Positions 18,613 through 26,222 of a stretch of 64,000 nt of DNA are shown piece by piece. This stretch comes from UBA4729 sp038236865. GTDB taxonomy: Bacteria > Patescibacteriota > Saccharimonadia > Saccharimonadales > UBA4665. The stretch is from contig JBBRZI010000004.1 in NCBI GenBank assembly GCA_038236865.1, forward strand, positions 1 through 64,000, given 5' to 3'. Each line of letters opens with the position of its first letter. Position 1 is the stretch's first letter. The notes beneath the pieces were generated by a model. The model worked only from the letters and a program-made list of their open reading frames with translations. It had not been told where the DNA came from and did not search any database. The position numbers were made by a program, and so were the translations under genes.

Positions 18613-19584
18613 TTATTTCTTTTGAGTGACTTCGTGGGCAGCCATGCGAATATGCTCGGCATCAAGGCCAAAGTAGGTGTAGAGTTCGGCTGGTTCGCCG
18701 GATTCACCGAAGCGGTCTTGCATACCAATGCGTTTTAGATGGGCTGGACAGTGCTCGGCCAACAATTCGGCAATCGCACCACCCAAACCGCCAATAATTT
18801 GGCCTTCTTCGGCCGTGACGACACACTTGGTTTTACGAACACTTTTGAGGATTGTCGCTTCGTCGAGTGGCTTAATGGTTGGTACGTGGATAACCTCGGC
18901 TTCAATGCCGTCCTTATAGAGCAGAGCGGCGGCCTTCAACGCCTGATACGTCAGCGCGCCAGTGGTAATAATTGTCACGTCGACCCCTTGTTCGTAGACA
19001 TAGGCCTTACCAATTTCAAACGGAGTTTCGGCGGTGGTGAAAATCGGTGTCGCTTCGCGCGCTAGGCGCAAGTAGTTTGGTCGGCTGTCACGGGCCATAG
19101 CCAATGTCGCCTTTTCAGCCTCGACTGAATCGCCCGGTACAATGACAACCATATTGGGCAGGACACGCATCAAGGCGATATCTTCGAGCATTTGGTGGGT
19201 GGCCCCGTCCGGACCGACGCTGATACCGGCGTGCGAGCCAACAACCTTGACCGGGCGATCGTTGAGACATATCGTGGTTCGAATCTGCTCCCAATTGCGC
19301 CCCGGACTGAAGGCGGCATAACTCGAAACAAAGGGAATCTTACCGCCGGCCGCCAGGCCAGCACCGACCGTGACGAGGTTCTGTTCGGCGATACCGACCT
19401 CGACGAAGCGCTCAGGAAATTCGGCTTTGAATAAACCCATCTGCGTCGAGTCGGTCAGATCGGCACAGGCCGCAACGACGCGGCCGTCAAGCTTGCCCGC
19501 TGCCAGTAAGCCGCGGCCAAAGCCCTTGCGAATTGGTTCGCTCGTCAGTGCTTTGGATATATCTACCAAGTGGTAATCGCTCAT
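18613..19584 (-). CDS. Transketolase, C-terminal half
   Basis: 323 residues carrying the pyrimidine-binding and C-terminal domains of transketolase. The catalytic Glu that activates thiamine diphosphate is E67 in VGIAEQNLV. The C-terminal domain has EVIHVPTIKPLDEATIL and VVTAEEGQIIGGLGG, typical of split transketolases. Together with the N-terminal half it should form an active heteromer. Its ATG overlaps the stop of the 101-residue membrane-protein gene by four bases, so expression depends on that gene. Confidence 0.93.
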   Translation of the reverse strand: MSDYHLVDISKALTSEPIRKGFGRGLLAAGKLDGRVVAACADLTDSTQMGLFKAEFPERFVEVGIAEQNLVTVGAGLAAGGKIPFVSSYAAFSPGRNWEQIRTTICLNDRPVKVVGSHAGISVGPDGATHQMLEDIALMRVLPNMVVIVPGDSVEAEKATLAMARDSRPNYLRLAREATPIFTTAETPFEIGKAYVYEQGVDVTIITTGALTYQALKAAALLYKDGIEAEVIHVPTIKPLDEATILKSVRKTKCVVTAEEGQIIGGLGGAIAELLAEHCPAHLKRIGMQDRFGESGEPAELYTYFGLDAEHIRMAAHEVTQKK

Positions 19585-19886
19585 GTAACCCTCCTTGTCA
19601 TGCGGATTGCGTGCGTGGCGGCAGCGACGGCCAACACCCCGACGCTCAGCACTAAAATCAATATAATAAAGTCGCCGAGGTTCAGCGATTGCTTACCACA
19701 GCTACTGTTGGTCAGCCCGGAATTATTGACACTGCAAGAGCGTAAACCGCTCAGATCAGCGCCCAGCATAAGCAACGCCGGCCACACTAAGGCCAGACTG
19801 GCAAGGGCCCCGGCCCAACTCCAAAGTATCACGCTCCGAGAGCGATGCAAGTACTGGCGACGGTAGCGGGCCGTCGAACTACTCAT
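19581..19886 (-). CDS. Two-helix membrane protein between the transketolase halves
   Basis: 101 residues from the ATG at 19886; the longer upstream frame lies inside the transketolase gene and is discarded. Two membrane helices (about 18-40 and 71-96) flank a loop with two cysteines (RSCSVNNSG...NSSCGK). The N-terminus is basic (MSSSTARYRRQYLHRSRS) and probably cytoplasmic. Its start lies within the last codons of the upstream transketolase half (eight-base overlap), and its TGA overlaps the ATG of the downstream half. No family recognised. This placement means both transketolase halves and the membrane protein are made in coupled amounts. Confidence 0.8.
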   Translation of the reverse strand: MSSSTARYRRQYLHRSRSVILWSWAGALASLALVWPALLMLGADLSGLRSCSVNNSGLTNSSCGKQSLNLGDFIILILVLSVGVLAVAAATHAIRMTRRVT

Positions 19887-20736
19887 GCTCACCCCGAATC
19901 TTACCGCCCAGCGTCCGCAGTTCGTGCAGTGCTTTTTTGGCCTGTTCGGGGTTAGGTGGCATACCATGCCAATGGAAGTCACCTTCCATAAAATCGACGC
20001 CTTTGCCTGGAATAGTATGGGCAATGATCATGACCGGCTTCTCGACAATCGATTTGGCCATGGCGCAAGCGTCGATGACCGCCTCGACGTCATTACCGTT
20101 AATCTCGAGTACGTGCCAACCAAACGCCTCCCACTTGCCGCGCAGGTCTTCGAGTGGCATCACGTCTTCGGTGGGGCCGTCGATTTGGATATTATTGCGA
20201 TCGAGGATGGCGATAACGTTATTCAACCGATACTTGCTGGCGAGCATGGCCGCTTCCCATATATTGCCTTCATCGATCTCGCCGTCGCCCATCACGACGT
20301 ACACCCAGCGATGGGTAAGGCCGTCCATCCGTTGGGCGAGCGCAATGCCACAGGCTTGGCTCAAGCCACACCCGAGCGGGCCGCTGGTGGTTTCCAGCCC
20401 CGGCAAACGGGTACGTTCCGGGTGACCCTGCAAACGGGAGCCGAGCTTGCGTAACGTCATGAGCTCCTTGCGGTCAAAGTAACCGGCTTGTGCCATCGCC
20501 GCGTAGCGCACCGGGACGCAGTGGCCGTTGCTGAGCAGCAAGATGTCACGTTCACTCCAGTCGGGGTTTTTTGGGTCGTGCCGCAGTACGTCAAAATACA
20601 GCGCTGCAAAAATATCGGCCAGACCCATCGGACCGGCCGAGTGGCCGCTGCCGGCGTGCTCCAGCATCTTAATAATATCCTCGCGGATAATGGTGGCAAT
20701 GTTCTCAAGTTGCGCAATCGGTAGTTTTTGTTGCAT
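19879..20736 (-). CDS. Transketolase, N-terminal half
   Basis: 285-residue thiamine-diphosphate-binding half. The ThDP motif runs from MGDGEIDEGNIW (GDG at 150-152) to ILDRNNIQIDG (N181-N182). H32 in AGSGHSAG and H72 in NGHCVP are in the positions of the conserved active-site histidines. Complete for the split family; no C-terminal domains. Lies 39 bases after rpe. Split transketolases are known in archaea and several bacteria, so this is not a frameshift. Confidence 0.93.
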   Translation of the reverse strand: MQQKLPIAQLENIATIIREDIIKMLEHAGSGHSAGPMGLADIFAALYFDVLRHDPKNPDWSERDILLLSNGHCVPVRYAAMAQAGYFDRKELMTLRKLGSRLQGHPERTRLPGLETTSGPLGCGLSQACGIALAQRMDGLTHRWVYVVMGDGEIDEGNIWEAAMLASKYRLNNVIAILDRNNIQIDGPTEDVMPLEDLRGKWEAFGWHVLEINGNDVEAVIDACAMAKSIVEKPVMIIAHTIPGKGVDFMEGDFHWHGMPPNPEQAKKALHELRTLGGKIRGEHE

Positions 20737-20775
20737 TATGCTAATGATTGTACCAAACTATCCCGTTTCGGGCAC

Positions 20776-21417
20776 TTATTCACGCCTACTACCTGCTTTG
20801 GTCGCCAAGATTTTGTAGGCCTGGGCCGGATTGTCTGCGCCCTGCACGAAGCCACCGACGTTCAGAACCTCGACACCACCGGCGGTAAGCGCCTGGATGT
20901 TTTGATCGTTGATGCCGCCGTCCCAACCGATTTCAACTTCGGGGTGATGGGCCCGAATCTTTTGTACCTTATCGAGTAGCCCGAGGTCGGCCACACCGCC
21001 ATGATAGCCGAGGTGGCCACTGAATACGAGCACGTGATCAAAACTGTGCATGATCTGATAGGCGTATTCAACTGGCGTATCGTGCAAAATCGCCAGTCCG
21101 GCCAAAATGCCAGCGTGGTGCAGCCGGGCGGCAAAGTGCATGTGGTGCACCGTGGCTTCGTTGTGGATGACAACCAGACGCGGCCGGAGTTTGATGAGCT
21201 GGTCAATATAGTCCATTGGGTTTTGGTACATCAAATGGATATCAACCGTCATGTCCGATGGCCACCAAATTTCATCGAGCGCTGGCGAGGTCGTCGGCGT
21301 AAACTGACCGTCCATCAAATCGACGTGCACGCGCTCAGCAAATGGCTGCAAGCGCAACAGCTGCCGTTTGTATTCATGGGGGGTTTCGGCGGTAACCGTG
21401 GGGCAAATGATTGGCAT
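20776..21417 (-). CDS. Ribulose-phosphate 3-epimerase family protein
   Basis: TIM-barrel epimerase of 213 residues interconverting ribulose- and xylulose-5-phosphate. The metal/catalytic set is intact: H31 and D33 (VHVDLMDG), H61 (DIHLM) and D166 (GWDGGIN). The flexible loop, usually NPGFGGQ, is replaced by FSGHLGYHGG, so it is a divergent member and another ketopentose-phosphate-like substrate cannot be excluded. It lies 6 bases downstream of rpiB and upstream of transketolase, where an epimerase belongs. Confidence 0.85.
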   Translation of the reverse strand: MPIICPTVTAETPHEYKRQLLRLQPFAERVHVDLMDGQFTPTTSPALDEIWWPSDMTVDIHLMYQNPMDYIDQLIKLRPRLVVIHNEATVHHMHFAARLHHAGILAGLAILHDTPVEYAYQIMHSFDHVLVFSGHLGYHGGVADLGLLDKVQKIRAHHPEVEIGWDGGINDQNIQALTAGGVEVLNVGGFVQGADNPAQAYKILATKAGSRRE

Positions 21418-21423
21418 AGTAGG

Positions 21424-21870
21424 CTAACCTAGCTGATCGAGTTCATGCAAGCGGCGGACAAACCGTGGCGCCTCGGCAAATGGCGTATTTAGAAATGCCG
21501 TGATGATAGCTTCGGCTTCGGCTAGCGTCAGCGAACGCGCCGACAAGCACAGCACGTTACTGTCGTCGTCGTTGCGGCTGGCCCGGGCTTCTTCCAGATT
21601 CCAGCACAAGCTGGCCCGAATACCCTTAAAACGATTAGCCGCCATGCACATACCTTGGCCGCTGCCGCAAATCAGCAGCCCTCTAGCCTCACTATCACCG
21701 CTCGCCAGTAAGTCGTTGACCGTTCGGCCGGCAAACTGCGGGAAATCATCATTGGGATCGCTCATGACGTTGCCCTCTTCGATGACCTCGTGGCCGGCCG
21801 CCACCAAAAACTTCGTCAAATCTTGTTTAAGTTGAAAGCCGTTGTGGTCAGCGCCGATAAATATCTTCAT
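21424..21870 (-). CDS. rpiB: RpiB/LacAB-type ribose-5-phosphate isomerase
   Basis: 148 residues. Starts MKIFIGADHNGFQLK with D8-H9, and has the catalytic cysteine C68 in LLICGSGQGMCMAANR. The ring-opening histidine region, usually REHND.NVL, reads SRNDDDSNVL, so the His is replaced by Asp as far as I can align by eye. Converts ribose-5-phosphate to ribulose-5-phosphate. Its ATG overlaps the stop of the upstream 88-residue membrane-protein gene by four bases. Confidence 0.88.
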   Translation of the reverse strand: MKIFIGADHNGFQLKQDLTKFLVAAGHEVIEEGNVMSDPNDDFPQFAGRTVNDLLASGDSEARGLLICGSGQGMCMAANRFKGIRASLCWNLEEARASRNDDDSNVLCLSARSLTLAEAEAIITAFLNTPFAEAPRFVRRLHELDQLG

Positions 21871-22133
21871 GCTACCTTCTTCTGAATTAAACGTTTAATG
21901 AGTATGATTGCCGCTGGTAGGGTAATAACAGTACCGATGAACAATAGGAGCGGCAACGCCAATACACCAAACAAGCTTATCAGGCCACCGGCCGACATTG
22001 CGCTGTAGTACGTATAGGCCGCCCAAGCCAGGAGCGGTAGCCCGAGGCCAAGCCAATAGGCCGGAGCACGCAATCCCGCGGCACTGCTCGGTTTATTTGA
22101 ATTAGGGGCCGGTGCAATTACGTTCGCCGTCAT
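21867..22133 (-). CDS. Two-helix membrane protein between gap and rpiB
   Basis: 88 residues from the ATG at 22133 (MTANVIAPAPNSN); this start lies two bases after the gap stop, whereas the longer frame runs back into gap. Two membrane helices (about 24-42 and 48-75) are joined by a short SAGG turn; the C-terminus is basic (KRLIQKKVA). No family recognised. Its stop overlaps the rpiB start (ATGA). It is the second small membrane protein in this carbon operon. Confidence 0.75.
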   Translation of the reverse strand: MTANVIAPAPNSNKPSSAAGLRAPAYWLGLGLPLLAWAAYTYYSAMSAGGLISLFGVLALPLLLFIGTVITLPAAIILIKRLIQKKVA

Positions 22134-22135
22134 GT

Positions 22136-23170
22136 CTACTCGTGGTCGTGGGCTTCGCCCTTGTGCAGCAAGCGGCCGGTATCGGCGACGACTTCTACCA
22201 GGCGATTGCTGTAGCCCCATTCGTTGTCATACCAGGCGACGACTTTAAGCATATTGCCGGCGACGACAGCCGTCAGGTTGAGGTCAACGATACAACTGTG
22301 GCTATTACCAATAAAGTCACTGCTGACGAGCTCTTCTTCGGTTACGCCGAGGATACCCTGGTAATAGGGTTCGGTGGCGGCCTGCTTAAACACTTCGTTG
22401 ACTTCTTCAACCGAAACATTGCGCTTCGTAATGATCACAAAGTCGCTCAGGCTGACAACGGGGGTAGGAACGCGCACGCTCAGGCCGCCGAAGATGCCAA
22501 CCAAGGCGGGCAGCGCTTGGCCGGCGGCGATTGAGGCACCGGTGGTGGTAGGGACAATGTTTTCGGCCGCTGAGCGGGCTTCACGAAGGTCCTTGGCTGG
22601 GGCATCCTGCAATTTCTGGCTGGCGGTGTAGCTGTGGATAGTGGTCATCATGGCTTTTTCGATGCCAAAGTGACTCTCGATAACTGCGGCGACTGGCGTA
22701 ATACAGTTGGTCGTACAGCTGGCGTTACTGATAATATCGCTGGCGCCATCCAGCTTGTCTTCGTTGACACCGAGCACAATCGTGGTGGCGCCGTCGCCCT
22801 TAGCGGGGGCCGACAGGACAACCTTCTTAGCACCGGCGTCGATATGCGCCCGGGCTTTAGCCGGGTCAACGAAAAAGCCGGTCGATTCGATGACGACGTC
22901 GACGTTGTGCGCAGCCCACGGCAATTTTGAAGGGTCGAGCTCCGCTAGCACCAGCACGTGTTTGCCGTCAACAATAATGCCGGTTTCATCGTGCCCGACT
23001 TCGTGGGCATAGGTGCCGTAATTGCTGTCGTATTTGAGCAAGTGCGCGAGGGTCTTGGTGTCGGTCAGATCATTAATAGCGACAATGTCGATATCGGTGC
23101 GGGCAAAGGCGACTTTGAAGGCGTTGCGCCCGATCCGTCCAAAGCCGTTAATTGCGAGTCGTGTCTTCAT
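22136..23170 (-). CDS. gap: Glyceraldehyde-3-phosphate dehydrogenase
   Basis: Classic phosphorylating GAPDH, 344 residues. N-terminal GFGRIGRNAFK binds NAD; D34 in AINDLTD suggests NAD rather than NADP preference. The catalytic cysteine is C152 in SNASCTTNC, with the partner His in MTTIHSYTASQ. First gene of the nine-gene carbon operon; a ribosome site AAAGGATAT precedes the ATG and a promoter TTGCAT-N17-TACAAT lies at 23214-23242. Confidence 0.97.
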   Translation of the reverse strand: MKTRLAINGFGRIGRNAFKVAFARTDIDIVAINDLTDTKTLAHLLKYDSNYGTYAHEVGHDETGIIVDGKHVLVLAELDPSKLPWAAHNVDVVIESTGFFVDPAKARAHIDAGAKKVVLSAPAKGDGATTIVLGVNEDKLDGASDIISNASCTTNCITPVAAVIESHFGIEKAMMTTIHSYTASQKLQDAPAKDLREARSAAENIVPTTTGASIAAGQALPALVGIFGGLSVRVPTPVVSLSDFVIITKRNVSVEEVNEVFKQAATEPYYQGILGVTEEELVSSDFIGNSHSCIVDLNLTAVVAGNMLKVVAWYDNEWGYSNRLVEVVADTGRLLHKGEAHDHE

Positions 23171-23213
23171 TGGGTATATCCTTTTTGAGTGTCTCTTATA
23201 AGCTTATGGTTCT

Positions 23214-23242
23214 ATTGTATAATCAGCCGCTAGCCGATGCAA
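23214..23242 (-). promoter_or_regulatory. Promoter of the carbon operon
   Basis: On the minus strand TTGCAT (23237-23242) and TACAAT (23214-23219) are 17 bases apart, followed by a leader of roughly 37 bases with a Shine-Dalgarno site. This is a leadered promoter, unlike the N6 promoters elsewhere in the window. Confidence 0.55.
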
Positions 23243-23251
23243 GCGCCGTAT

Positions 23252-23713
23252 CTAAGCGTGCTGTAGTGCTAAGTTGCCGGTCGCGAACACAAACCCCTCA
23301 CGCAGAGGCGGGTGAGTCAAACTGGCAAGGGCCTCGTCGTGCGGTACCCACAGGTAACTACTGTGCTCTCCAGGGTTCAAGACGATCGGCGGATTGACAT
23401 CCGACAATACGACATGCCCAAAGTGGCGTTCATTGATATGTCCATGCGAGCTTGGTCGACGAACGGGATATATCAATCTAATTTGATCCTCGCCGAGCAT
23501 AATGCCCAATTCCTCCCTAACTTCGCGGATGGCCGCTTGTCGGGGCGACTCGAGGAGTTCTACTCCACCACCAACCAGATCGAGAGTCCCCGGTCGATTC
23601 CGATCAGCCGCCGCCCGCCGCAGTAGCAAGTACTCCCCGGCCCGGTTGGAAATAACCAGTTTCACCGACCGGATAGCCCGACAAGGCGGTTGTGGATAAT
23701 AATCGTGCTTCAT
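23252..23713 (-). CDS. Nudix hydrolase
   Basis: 153 residues. The Nudix box is complete: GGGVELLESPRQAAIREVREELGI fits GX5EX7REUXEEXGU (about 48-70), with its Glu residues for Mg2+. Preceded by LLRRAAADRNRPGTLDLVG. The substrate (a nucleoside diphosphate derivative) cannot be told. It lies upstream of gap in the same direction, but the gap promoter falls between them, so it is probably separate. Confidence 0.88.
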   Translation of the reverse strand: MKHDYYPQPPCRAIRSVKLVISNRAGEYLLLRRAAADRNRPGTLDLVGGGVELLESPRQAAIREVREELGIMLGEDQIRLIYPVRRPSSHGHINERHFGHVVLSDVNPPIVLNPGEHSSYLWVPHDEALASLTHPPLREGFVFATGNLALQHA

Positions 23714-23775
23714 ATTTATTTGTTGATTAAATGATTGCCGTATTATTCGCTTTTTGTGGTTGTTTTACAAGGCTA

Positions 23776-24162
23776 TTATTCGGATGCGGATTCGACAGGA
23801 GTGATGCTCACCAAGTTGGCGAGCCTGAATGAGTACGCAGTAAAGTCGCCCACTGCCGTGGAGGGCGATACAAGAGCGACCTCAATAAAGCCATGACAGG
23901 CCTCCTTGACTTCGCCCAAGCACCTCAGTGGCTCCCGTTCAGACAGTGGCCCGTAGGCGCTCCTGGGGCGGCCGCTACCCGGGTCGGGGGTTTGATTGAA
24001 CTTGACCCACGACGGGCGACCTTCGACCAGCACTTGGCTGCCCACGAGCTCGCCTACGGCGAGGCGTAACTGTTCTGTGGAGTGCGCTAACGCGTGCGAT
24101 AACTCCGCGACTGACACCAATTGCTCGTTGACGCTGCCGACTGGGCTGCGCTCGGCGGTCAT
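23776..24162 (-). CDS. Small protein coupled to ppa, function unknown
   Basis: 128 residues, no family recognised. The N-terminal half looks helical (NEQLVSVAELSHALAHSTEQLRLAVGELV), which could be a small winged-helix-like fold; the C-terminal half has strands and no membrane helix. Its ATG overlaps the ppa stop (ATGA), so translation should be coupled to inorganic pyrophosphatase. Confidence 0.6.
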   Translation of the reverse strand: MTAERSPVGSVNEQLVSVAELSHALAHSTEQLRLAVGELVGSQVLVEGRPSWVKFNQTPDPGSGRPRSAYGPLSEREPLRCLGEVKEACHGFIEVALVSPSTAVGDFTAYSFRLANLVSITPVESASE

Positions 24163-24695
24163 CTTAGCGTGGCCTGGTAGCGCGTGATTGACTCGGCGAT
24201 GATAACCTTAGCAGCGGCGGCATCGCCCCAGCCGAGGACCGTAGTGGTGCCGGGCTGCTTGAGATCTTTATAGTGGGTAAAGTGCTCGGTGATTTGCTGC
24301 TGCCAGCGCTCGCCGAGGTCAGCTAGTGAATTGATGCTATCGCCGGTGTTGCGGTCGTCAACCGGGACGACCACGACCTTATGGTCGGCTTCGCCGCCGT
24401 CTTCAAAGTTCATGATACCGATAATCTTAGCCTGCAGCCAGACGCCGGTCGGGATTGGTTCGGCGCAGACTACCAGGGTATCGAGCTCGTCGCCGTCTTC
24501 ATCGAGCGTCTGAGGAATAAAGCCATAGTTCACCGGTTTGGCAAAAATAGCCGGTTCAACCCGGTCGAGCATAAAACAGGCGCGCGCCCGATCCCACTCA
24601 ATTTTGAGGAAGCTGCCTTGGGGGATTTCGACCACTGTATTAACGACGCCGTTTTGATAATCACCGGTTTCTAGAACTTTGTTGAAATCTGCCAT
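24159..24695 (-). CDS. ppa: Inorganic pyrophosphatase
   Basis: Family I soluble pyrophosphatase, 178 residues. The metal site EDGDELDTLV matches the family DGDPLDVLV signature, preceded by NYGFIPQTL, and DHKVVVVPVDDRN is also typical. Hydrolyses PPi to drive biosynthesis. AAGGAG precedes the ATG at 24695 and a TACAAT lies about 40 bases upstream, in the short region shared with the divergent GDPD gene. Confidence 0.96.
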   Translation of the reverse strand: MADFNKVLETGDYQNGVVNTVVEIPQGSFLKIEWDRARACFMLDRVEPAIFAKPVNYGFIPQTLDEDGDELDTLVVCAEPIPTGVWLQAKIIGIMNFEDGGEADHKVVVVPVDDRNTGDSINSLADLGERWQQQITEHFTHYKDLKQPGTTTVLGWGDAAAAKVIIAESITRYQATLR

Positions 24696-24816
24696 GATAA
24701 CTCCTTATTATGCTTTTGCCCGTTTAAAAATATTGTACACTACTACTAGTGAACCAATTCCATATCTCTCTCCCCCGCCAACTCGGCTTCCCCAAAAAGT
24801 CAGCAGAAAGTAATAC

Positions 24817-25497
24817 ATGAAGACTCGTCTAAAAATTATTGGCCATCGCGGCGCCCGCGGCTTGGCACCGGAGAATACGATTGCTTCGCTCTTAAAAGCC
24901 ATCGAGCACAATGTCGACGAAATTGAGTGCGACGTACATGTTACCAAAGACCATGTGGCGGTGCTTTCGCACGATGACCACTTGATTGATCATGCTGGCA
25001 ATAAAATAGCCGTACTGCAGCACACCCTAGCCGAGCTCCGTGAGCACAAACCCGATTTGGCGCGTATGGACGATGCCATTTTGGCTGTCAACCGGGCAGT
25101 CCCGATCCAGTTCGAAATCAAACCGACCGTCGTCATTCACCCAGCGGTTATCGTTATAAAACACTTCCTCGCCACCGGCTGGGAGCCAACCGACTTTCTG
25201 ATCGGCTCCTTTAGTTGGCCCACACTCCTGGCCGCCGAGCGGGAATTGCCCGCTATACAAAAGGTCATTATCGAACGCTGGAGCGGCCTCCGGGCCATCT
25301 CCCGGGCCCGTCGGCTCGGCACCAAACGCCTCAGCATGAACGAGACTTGGCTCTGGAGCGGCTTTGTACGCAGTGTCGCCGCTCGTGGCTACGAGCTCTC
25401 CCCCTACACGATTAACCAGCCGAGCCGAGCCCGCAAACTTGCTAAATACGGCCTGAGCGGCGTCATTACTGATTTTCCCGACCGCTTTGAAGACTAG
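24817..25497 (+). CDS. Glycerophosphodiester phosphodiesterase family protein
   Basis: 226-residue GDPD. The N-terminal GHRGARGLAPENTIAS carries the catalytic His-Arg and first metal Glu, EIECDVHVTKD the Glu/Asp pair, and LSHDDHL the second His. Hydrolyses glycerophosphodiesters to an alcohol and glycerol-3-phosphate, useful for scavenging lipid headgroups. No signal peptide, so cytoplasmic. The flavin reductase gene follows by 14 bases but has its own -10. Confidence 0.92.
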   Translation: MKTRLKIIGHRGARGLAPENTIASLLKAIEHNVDEIECDVHVTKDHVAVLSHDDHLIDHAGNKIAVLQHTLAELREHKPDLARMDDAILAVNRAVPIQFEIKPTVVIHPAVIVIKHFLATGWEPTDFLIGSFSWPTLLAAERELPAIQKVIIERWSGLRAISRARRLGTKRLSMNETWLWSGFVRSVAARGYELSPYTINQPSRARKLAKYGLSGVITDFPDRFED

Positions 25498-25499
25498 GC

Positions 25500-25511
25500 T
25501 ATACTAATACA
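25500..25511 (+). promoter_or_regulatory. Leaderless promoter of the flavin reductase gene
   Basis: TATACT at 25500-25505, six bases AATACA, then ATG at 25512. Transcription should start at the A of ATG. It overlaps the end of the GDPD gene. Confidence 0.6.
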
Positions 25512-26213
25512 ATGCGTATAGCCTTTGATCACGCCGTCACCGAGACAGCTTCAATCAAGACTTATTATTTCCGGTCAGCCGAGCCGCTACGCTACAGCGC
25601 CGGGCAGTTCATCGAGCTGACCCTGCCGCACGATAACCCTGACTCGCGTGGCATCAAGCGCTGGTTCAGCCTCTCCTCCTCGCCCAGCCAAGCGCTCCTC
25701 GGCATTACGACTCGACTAAGCACCGACGGGAGCAGTTTCAAAGCAGCCCTGCAAGCCCTCACGCCCGGTGCTGAGCTCACCATGAGCGCTGCCATGGGCG
25801 ACTTTGTGCTACCCCGAAACGTCGACACGCCATTGACGTTTGTGGCCGGCGGCATCGGCATCACGCCCGTGCACAGTATCTTGCAGTGGCTGATCGATAC
25901 TGATGAACAGCGCCCCATAAAAGTTCTCTACGCGGTACGTAACGAAGACGATATTGCGTTTCTTGATACGTTCGGGGCCGCCAAACAGTACGTGACCATT
26001 GTCGTTCGCGAACCCTCAGCCGCGTGGGGCGGCGAACGCGGCCAGATCGATGCCGAGATGATTATCGGGCTGCAACAACCCACCGCCAATACGCTGGTCT
26101 ACGTTTCGGGCCCCGAAGCCATGACCGAGAGTCTGGCGGCAGACCTGATCACCGCTGGCTTGCGGGTAGATCAAGTTGTGCGTGACAGCTTCCCTGGTTA
26201 TAGCCACCTTTAG
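25512..26213 (+). CDS. FAD-dependent ferredoxin reductase-like oxidoreductase
   Basis: 233 residues of the ferredoxin-NADP reductase superfamily without an extra ferredoxin domain. FAD-binding RWFSLSSSP (about 54-62), the phosphate-binding stretch ending in GDFVLP, and the pyridine nucleotide motif FVAGGIGITP (about 116-125) are visible; YVSGPEAM is the conserved C-terminal block. Transfers electrons between NAD(P)H and an unknown carrier. trxB follows convergently, so a redox neighbourhood is likely. A second, more AT-rich homologue is at 58121. Confidence 0.9.
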   Translation: MRIAFDHAVTETASIKTYYFRSAEPLRYSAGQFIELTLPHDNPDSRGIKRWFSLSSSPSQALLGITTRLSTDGSSFKAALQALTPGAELTMSAAMGDFVLPRNVDTPLTFVAGGIGITPVHSILQWLIDTDEQRPIKVLYAVRNEDDIAFLDTFGAAKQYVTIVVREPSAAWGGERGQIDAEMIIGLQQPTANTLVYVSGPEAMTESLAADLITAGLRVDQVVRDSFPGYSHL

Positions 26214-26222
26214 TTTTGTCGC

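Noticed and set aside
18613..20736. Transketolase split by frameshift or sequencing error
   Set aside because: Each half has its own start, a complete gene lies between them with overlapping joints, and split transketolases are an established form.
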